Below are positions 56,761 to 64,000 of a DNA stretch of 64,000 bases, piece after piece. Position numbers and translations under genes: made by a program. Each line of letters begins with the position of its first letter. Position 1 is the first letter of the stretch. Where the stretch lies: contig CM038720.1 of assembly GCA_021613375.1 (NCBI GenBank), forward strand, positions 3,143,682 through 3,207,681, read 5' to 3'. The notes beneath the pieces were generated by a model. It was not told the DNA's origin. It saw nothing but the letters and a program-made list of their open reading frames with translations, and did no database searches. The stretch comes from Megaleporinus macrocephalus. Taxonomy: Eukaryota > Chordata > Actinopteri > Characiformes > Anostomidae.

Positions 56761-57428
56761 AGCACTTCACTATTTTGTAGGCCACACAGACATTTAAAAA
56801 GCTTCCAAAAGTTTTTGTTCCCACTGTAAGTGTGATTGGTCGGTTCTGGTCACTTCCTACAGTCGGATAAGAGTAATGTTGCACACAAATATTAATTACT
56901 AACATTGAGTTGGCTGTGTGTGGAATGTTTATGCATGAAGACATACGACATAGTGTAAAAACTCAACTTTTATATTATATTGAAGGCTTTTAAGAGAGAT
57001 TCATGAGTCATATTAAAATTGTGACCTTTCACACACATACAAAATAAAAGTCACTAGTGGTGTGCATTAGTTTCTCATTAGGTCGAATGGGATTTTGAGC
57101 AGTGTTCTGTAAAACCTGTCCCACCTCGCGACGGCAGCTATTGTGTCTGTGTGTGAATAAAAACCTGCCTTCTGTCTTTAGAGGCGGTTCCGAGGCGTAA
57201 CGGCTGACTCGAGTTACTCATAGAGAGATCAGTAAACACAAAGTCGCTGGAAGCCCCTTTTAGCCTCTCGTCTGACGCCCTAAAGACATCACGAGTCACA
57301 AAGAAGGCCTTGATAGCCTCTCACGCACAGCAGCTGAAATTGAATTTGTGGACACTTTGATTAAACCTGACAAGGACAGATTGAGTTTGACCTCTAACAA
57401 GAAAGAGAGATACAGAGGAAGCGTGTGT

Positions 57429-57459
<31 letters not shown>

Positions 57460-57539
57460 AGAGAGGCAGATATTTACCTTTCTAATTTGTGATTGCTCTG
57501 GTGTTGATGTTGTTAGCAGTTAGGGCTCCATTACTGTTG
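56761..57539. other. unique island between 62-bp arrays
   Basis: No gene recognised. Contains a (GA)n run at 57433-57456. TTTCTCATTAGGTCGAATGG near 57071 matches a 20-base part of the 61-bp minisatellite unit with two differences. Confidence 0.5.
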
Positions 57540-60090
57540 CCCCCAAATAGTGATGCCCCCCTAATCACTGTTCCTTACCCTGAAGCACTATACAACACTA
57601 CTGTAGGAAACAGAAATGGTCCCTAATCACTATTCCCAACCCTGGAATACTGTAGAACACTATAATAGGGAAATGCAATGGTCCATAAATCATTATTCCC
57701 AACCCTGGAACACTATAGAACACTATTATAGGGAAATGTAGTGGACCCTAATCACTATTCCCAACCCTGGAACACTATAGAACACTATTATAGGGAAATG
57801 CAATGGTCCATAAATCACTATTCCCAACCTTGGAACACTATAGAACACTATTATAGGGAAATGTAGTGGACCCTAATCACTATTTCTTCCCTTGGAACAT
57901 TGTAGAACACTATTATAGTGAAATATAATGAACCCTAATCACTATTTCTTCTCTTGGAACACTATAGAACACTATTATAATGAAATTCAATGGACCCTAA
58001 TCACTATTTCTTCCCCTGGAACACTGTAGAACACTATTATAGGAAAATGTAATGGACCCTAAACAATATTTCTTCACTTGAACACTGTAGAACACTATTA
58101 AAGGGAAATGTAATGATTACCAATCACCATTTGCTACCCTGAAACACTGTAGAACCATAGTATAGGGAAATGTAATGGTTTATAAATCACTATTCTCCAC
58201 ACTGGAACACTGTAGAACACTATTATAATGAAATGCAATAGACCCTAATCACTTTTTCTTCCCTTGGAACACTGTAGAACACTATTATAGTGACATGTAA
58301 TGAACCCTAATCACTATTTCCTCTCTTGGAACACTATAGAACACTATTATAATGAAATTCAATGGACCCTAATCACTTTTTCTTCCCTTGGAACACTGTA
58401 GAGCACTATTATAGGAAAATGTAATGGACCCTAAACAATATTTCTTCACTTGAACACTGTAGAACACTATTAAAGGGAAATGTAATGATTACCAATCACC
58501 ATTTGCTACCCTGAAACACTGTAGAACCATAGTATAGGGAAATGTAATGGTTTATAAATCACTATTCTCCACTTTGGAACACTGTAGAACACTATTATGG
58601 AAAAATGTAATGAATCCTAATCACTATTCCCAACCCTGGAACACTGTAAAACACTATTATAGAGAAATGTAATGGTCCCCAATCACCATTCCCTACCCTT
58701 GAACACTATAGAACACTATTATAGGGAAATGCAATGGACCCTAATCACTATTCCCAACTATGGAACACTGTACAACACTATTATAGAGAAAAATGTAATG
58801 GACCCTAATTACTATTCCCAATCCTGGAACACTGTAGAACACTATTATAAAGAAATGCAATGGTCCCCAATCACCATTCCCTACCCTGGAACACTACAGA
58901 ACACTATTACAGGGAAATGCAATGAACCCTAAACAATATTTCTTCCCTTGAACACTGTAGAACACTATTATAGTGAAATGTAATGGACCCAAATCACTAT
59001 TCTCTACCTTTCAACACTACAGAACACTGTTATAGGGAAATGCAATGGATTCTAATCACTATTTCTTACTCTGGAACACCATAGAACTCAACATAATCAG
59101 ACACGTATTACATATTGGAGCACTATAGAGAAAAGTAACGGCCCCTAATCAATATTCCCTACCCTGGAACTCTATAGAACACTACAATAGAGAACAGAAA
59201 TGATCCCTATACACTATTTTCTATAATGGAACATTTTTATTGGGAACAAATTTTGCCACCTCATCACTGTTATCTACACTGGAACGCTATTACAGAGAAC
59301 GTAAATGGTTCCTAATCATTATTCACTAGTTTGCAAAACAGAAATGGTACATACTCACCTGTGTTAGAAAATAAGGACACTCCAGAGAACACTTTCATAG
59401 GAAACATATTTAATCATTATTCCATACACACTATTACGGGGAACAGAAGTCACTAATCTTCTTATCCACTAAGCCCCTTATCAACATTCCCATCATTCCC
59501 TACATTGGAGCTCAACATAATAGACTATAACAGGAACCAAAAAGGTTTCCTTAATCACTGTTCCCTATGTGGATGACTATATACGTAGAACACTAGTGTA
59601 GGGAATAGAAATGGTCCCTAATCACTATTCCATACATGGGTGCACTATAGAGCACTAGTGCAGGGAACAGAAATAGTCTTTGATCACTATTCCTTACATT
59701 AGAAAAAAAGAGCACTAGAGTGAACACCATTGAAGGGAATGTACATGGTCCCTAATCACTGTTCCCTATATTGGAGGACTATATTGAACACAATCACTAC
59801 TACCTACATAGAAGCACAATATAGGGACTGGAAATGGCCCTAAATTACTATTCCTGCATTAGAAACTAGGGGCACTACAGTGAACACTATCTCCTACAAT
59901 GAAATACTATTACTGGGAACACAATTCATCACCTCGTGACTATCATCTAAACTGAAAGACTATTATAGAGAACTGGAATAGATCCTAATCACAACCTAAA
60001 CACCATTATATGGAACAGAAGTCACTAACCTCCTTATCCACTAATTCCCTAATCAATATTCCCATCATTCCCTCAATATAGTAAACAATT
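57540..60090. repeat. 62-bp minisatellite, array B, decaying to the right
   Basis: Clear units to about 59100 and increasingly diverged ones to about 60090. A block of six units (about 370 bases) near 57890-58250 is repeated near 58260-58620, marked by CATAGTATAGGGAAATG in both. Total about 40 units. Confidence 0.9.
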
Positions 60091-60113
60091 ATAGTAAAGT
60101 TCTGTAGTGGAGC

Positions 60114-60117
<4 letters not shown>

Positions 60118-60196
<79 letters not shown>
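60118..60196. repeat. (TA)n microsatellite, about 39 copies
   Basis: Uninterrupted TA dinucleotides between the decayed 62-bp array and one more GAACACTACTGTAGGG unit. Confidence 0.95.
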
Positions 60197-60199
<3 letters not shown>

Positions 60200-60277
60200 C
60201 ACTACTGTAGGGATTATTAGGGGTGGGAGGTGTACGTAGGTAGAGAGTGTGAAAGCACAAAGCTTTATATCAATAAT

Positions 60278-61194
60278 TTGAGATGGAAGGGTTGATCGGC
60301 TATGTATGGGTATCGGCCGATTTTTAATCAAAATATGTGATCGTGATCAGCTGATATTTCTCCAGTTTAGCCGATCCCGAGAGCCAACGTTAAACAGATG
60401 AGCCTAATTTCTGTATTTCCAGCTGGCATTTCATTAAAACCTCCTCTGGCCAGGTACTTGCAATTCCTATCTGAACCACTAGGTGAAAATACCCTTTCAT
60501 TTTCCACAGACTGACTAAAGCAGCGGCCTCACAAGAACAGTTTGCGTTCACGGCATGTGCGGTCCGTCTGACAGTTCTGTACCGTATGTGACTCGTCCAG
60601 GACGTTTTGTAAAATTAGTAAAATTAGTGTGTCTCGTTGGGAACCAAAGACATTTAACACTATTAATCTGATACGGCACTTAAGAGAACACCACGCAGCT
60701 GAATACAGTGAGTATCAGCAAACAGCAGAGCTAGCACACACAGTTAGCACAAAACAAACAACCCAGAACACCATACAGACCAGATCTGACCGGTACGAAC
60801 AGAACAGCAGCAGCAATTCAATATTCTACATTTAATGATTACAGATTTAGTTTAAAATAACAGAGTCTGCGTTTAATGACTGCAGATTAAACAGTATTTA
60901 TTTAATTATCTTTTTTAGTTTAAATTAAGAGTCGAAATGTAATGATTGCAGTATTTGGTGATATTTGTTTGATTTACTTTGTTTATTTACTGTTAATATA
61001 GTTAAAAATGTTATGCTGTTTAATATGAGCTCGGTAAAAACGGTAATAAACCAGTTTAGACCATGTTTCATGACTTGCTTGCGCTAATAACTACATGTAG
61101 CCCTGCCGTCTATCGGTATGGGCTCTCGGCCGATCGTGCTGAAAGGTGATTGGCGATCGGAATCAGCCTCAAAAACACTGATCGGTTCATCTCT
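60278..61194 (+). mobile_element. hAT-like element, copy 2, with BED finger relic
   Basis: Left end GATGGAAGGGTTGATCGGCT and right end ACTGATCGGTTCATCTCTA match copy 1 at 52362-52793 in inverted orientation. Subterminal blocks shared by both include AACTACATGTAGCCCTGCC. The larger interior contains the start of a transposase reading frame described separately. Deletion derivative, not autonomous. Confidence 0.75.
60605..60835 (+). pseudogene. hAT transposase N-terminal BED zinc finger relic
   Basis: The frame reads FCKISKISVSRWEPKTFNT, then INLIRHLREHHAAEYSEYQ. This fits the BED finger of hAT transposases (C-x2-C, then the NLxxHLRxxH helix). The second Cys of the C-x2-C pair is Ser (CKIS), so the zinc site is broken. 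The frame stops at 60835 and no catalytic or dimerisation region follows. It lies inside the hAT-like element and is probably non-functional. Confidence 0.65.
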
Positions 61195-61832
<638 letters not shown>

Positions 61833-62179
61833 GAACCACTTCTATTCTCTTATTTGGTTAAATCGCAGCCCACAGTTAAAGAATTTGACTTGCCAGCTGT
61901 CTCCGGGGACAGTCATTGAGGGCTTTGAATGACAGGACAAGGACATCTCGACCATGCAGCCCCCCCGAGAGGCTCCGCTGCGTCTCCGATTCGCCGCCGC
62001 AGATTAATATTCACAAACCCGAAAGCAGCCTAACTGCCTCCGCTGACAGAAATATGCCACTCCAGATGAAACACTGCGCTTAGTCGCCCGAGCAACGACG
62101 GACGTTACTTCACGCTCGAGCTTTAACATCATCTACTGATAGCAGGGTCGCTTCCATTCACTGCACTGATGGGTAGAGA
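61833..62179. other. unique stretch, nothing recognised
   Basis: Mixed, partly GC-rich sequence (61960-62110). No domain-bearing frame. Confidence 0.5.
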
Positions 62180-62279
62180 AAGATAAAGAGAAAGAGTGCA
62201 TATGTACAGAGTGAGAGAGAGAGAGTACATACAGACAGACAGAGTGAGAGAGAAAGAGAGAGAGAAAGTACATACATAC

Positions 62280-62320
<41 letters not shown>

Positions 62321-63055
62321 ATACAGAGTGAGAGGGGGTTACATACAGACAGACAGAGTGAGAGAGCAAGAGAGAGAGAGTACATACATACAGAGTGAAA
62401 GAGTATATATTCCTCTGAGGGAGAGAGAGAGAGAGTACATGTGTACAGAGTGAGTGAGAGAGAGAGAGTACATACATACAGAGTGAGAGAGTATATATAC
62501 CTCTGAGGGAGAGAGAGAGTACATACATACAGAGTGAGAGAGTATATATACCTCTGAGGGAGAGAGAGAGTACATACATACAGAGTGAGAGAGTATATAT
62601 ACCTCTGAGGGAGAGAGAGAGTACATGTATACAGAGTGAGGGAGAGAGAGAGTACATGTGTACAGAGCGAGGGAGAGAGTGCATACATATGGAGTGAGAG
62701 AGAGAGAGAGAGAGTACATACATATGGAGTGAGAGTGAGAGAGAGAGTACATACATATGGGCTGAGAGTGAAAGAGAGTGAGAGAGAGGAGAGAGAGAGA
62801 GAGAAAAGAGAGTACATATGTACAGAGTGAGAGAGAGAGAGAGAGAGAGTGTACATACATACAGAGTGAAGGACAGGGAGTACATACCTGGAGAGGGAGA
62901 GAGAGTAAGGGAAATGGAGAGAGTACATAGACACAGAGAGAGAGAGAGAGAGTACTTGCATACAGAGTGAGAACAAGAGAGTCCATACATACAGAGTGAG
63001 AGAGAATGACACAGAGAGGTAGAGCGTACAGAGTGAGAGTGAGAGAGAGAGTGCG
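62180..63055. repeat. GA / TACATACATACAGAGTG minisatellite
   Basis: GAGAGA runs separated by GTACATACATACAGAGTGAG. Between about 62390 and 62640 four copies of a longer unit also contain TATATATACCTCTGAGGGAG. Long Ser/Leu/Tyr minus-strand frames are artefacts. Confidence 0.9.
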
Positions 63056-63224
63056 CGCTAGGGTGGGGAGTCCTGATAATGAAGGTGGAGTGAGTGAGGG
63101 AAGCCCCTGTATTTCAGTGGCTCAGTGTGGATGCAGTGGAAATGCCCTTGGCTGCTCACTGAAGCAGCGGCTATAATTACGCCGCACTCTCTCTTATCAA
63201 GATGAGCCGAGCTGCAGCCCGTAA

Positions 63225-63316
63225 AGCAGCAGAGCCCCAGCAGAGCCCCAGCAGAGCCCCAGCAGAGCCCCAGCAGAGCCCCAGCAGAGCCCCAGCAGAG
63301 CCCCAGCAGAGCCCCA
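63225..63316. repeat. 12-bp repeat CAGCAGAGCCCC
   Basis: Seven to eight copies. The + frame across it reads EPQQSPSRAPAEPQQ, but flanking sequence shows no conserved domain or splice context, so coding status is doubtful. Confidence 0.85.
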
Positions 63317-63489
63317 CCAGCCACACCAGATTTACACCCAGCACCAGAAACACCAAGGCACACTTAACCTCTATTGATCCAGCCAAAGGGTCCTAACGTC
63401 CCCCAGCACTAATAAACTCCAGCTCTAGACCTTTACACAGCCCACACCTACCCTTAACTTTATACTGATTACTTACTAATAAACAAAAC

Positions 63490-64000
63490 ATTATTCCTCA
63501 TTAGGCTGAATGTATAACTCTAAATGTAGGTATGGTATATAAACTGAGTTACAGTTTCTCATTAGGTTGAATGTATAACTCTAAATGTAGGTATTGTATA
63601 TAAACTGAGTTACAGTTTCTCATTAGGTTGAATGTATAACTCTAAATGTAGGTATTGTATATAAACTGAGTTTCAGTTTCTCATTAGGTTGAGTGTATAA
63701 CTCTAAATGTAGGTATTGTATATAAACTGAGTTACAGTTTCTCATTAGGTTGAATGTATAACTCTAAATGTAGGTACTGTATATAAACTGAGTTACAGTT
63801 TCTCATTAGGTTGAATGTATAACTCTAAATGTAGGTACTGTATATAAACTGAGGTACAGTTTCTCATTAGGTTGAGTGTATAACTCTAAATGTAGGTATT
63901 GTATATAAACTGAGTTACAGTTTCTCATTAGGTTGAGTGTATAACTCTAAATGTAGGTATTGTATATAAACTGAGTTACAGTTTCTCATTAGGTTGAGTG
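63490..64000. repeat. 61-bp minisatellite, array 3 (continues past window)
   Basis: More than eight copies of the same 61-bp unit as at 45.2 and 46.9 kb, same orientation, starting with a diverged unit (CTCATTAGGCTGAATG). Confidence 0.95.

Noticed and set aside
62133..63012. 284-285-codon Ser/Leu/Cys/Tyr frames
   Set aside because: GA/TACATACA repeat read on the minus strand; two frames are equally open.
63202..63396. 64-codon frame with Glu-Pro-Gln-Gln-Ser-Pro repeats
   Set aside because: Driven by a 12-bp repeat; flanks show no domain, splice signals or homology I recognise.

Overview
This window looks like teleost fish nuclear DNA. It holds one recognisable host gene exon in vertebrate splice context, Tc1/mariner, hAT and foldback DNA transposons, tRNA-derived SINEs of fish type, solo LTRs, and a very high load of tandem repeats. 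The mix of Tc1, SINE and dispersed repeat families resembles characin-like otophysan fishes; that placement is an inference from remembered repeat families, not a search result. No prokaryotic features are present.

The only confident protein-coding feature is coding exon 1 of a fibroblast growth factor homologous factor gene, best matched to fgf11 (39279-39471, + strand). It ends at a consensus splice donor. No later fgf11 exon was found, so everything from 39472 to 64000 is probably intron 1 (at least 24.5 kb), and 1-38 kb is 5' flanking or intergenic DNA. About 0.8 kb upstream of the start codon is GC-rich and carries three G-quadruplex motifs. A purine/pyrimidine tract of more than 6 kb (about 31.8-38.2 kb) abuts this region.

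Layout. 1-3.2 kb: 39-bp minisatellite, GT and CT tracts. 3.6-10 kb: dispersed repeat, a MITE with terminal inverted repeats, a promoter-like segment with two exon-like blocks and an apparently spliced second copy, a broken THAP-domain sequence, a Tc1 copy and a SINE. 10-23 kb: minisatellites of TCTG, 20-bp, 24-bp, 92-bp and 31-bp type. 23-29.6 kb: Tc1 relics, a composite tandem repeat made from two transposons, and a foldback element. 29.6-38 kb: 54-bp minisatellite and the purine/pyrimidine tract. 38-39.5 kb: fgf11 promoter, 5' UTR and exon 1. 39.5-64 kb: intron 1, with 21-bp, GT, SINE-tail, 61-bp, GA, CACCAC and 62-bp arrays, two hAT relics and two probable solo LTRs.

By a rough tally about half of the window is tandem repeat. 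At least four arrays can be traced to transposon or SINE sequence still present in the window. Two displaced array segments are flanked by long (73 and 84 bp) direct duplications of the insertion site, which suggests repair-associated copying of repeat segments to new sites. Nearly all long open frames are artefacts of stop-free repeats.
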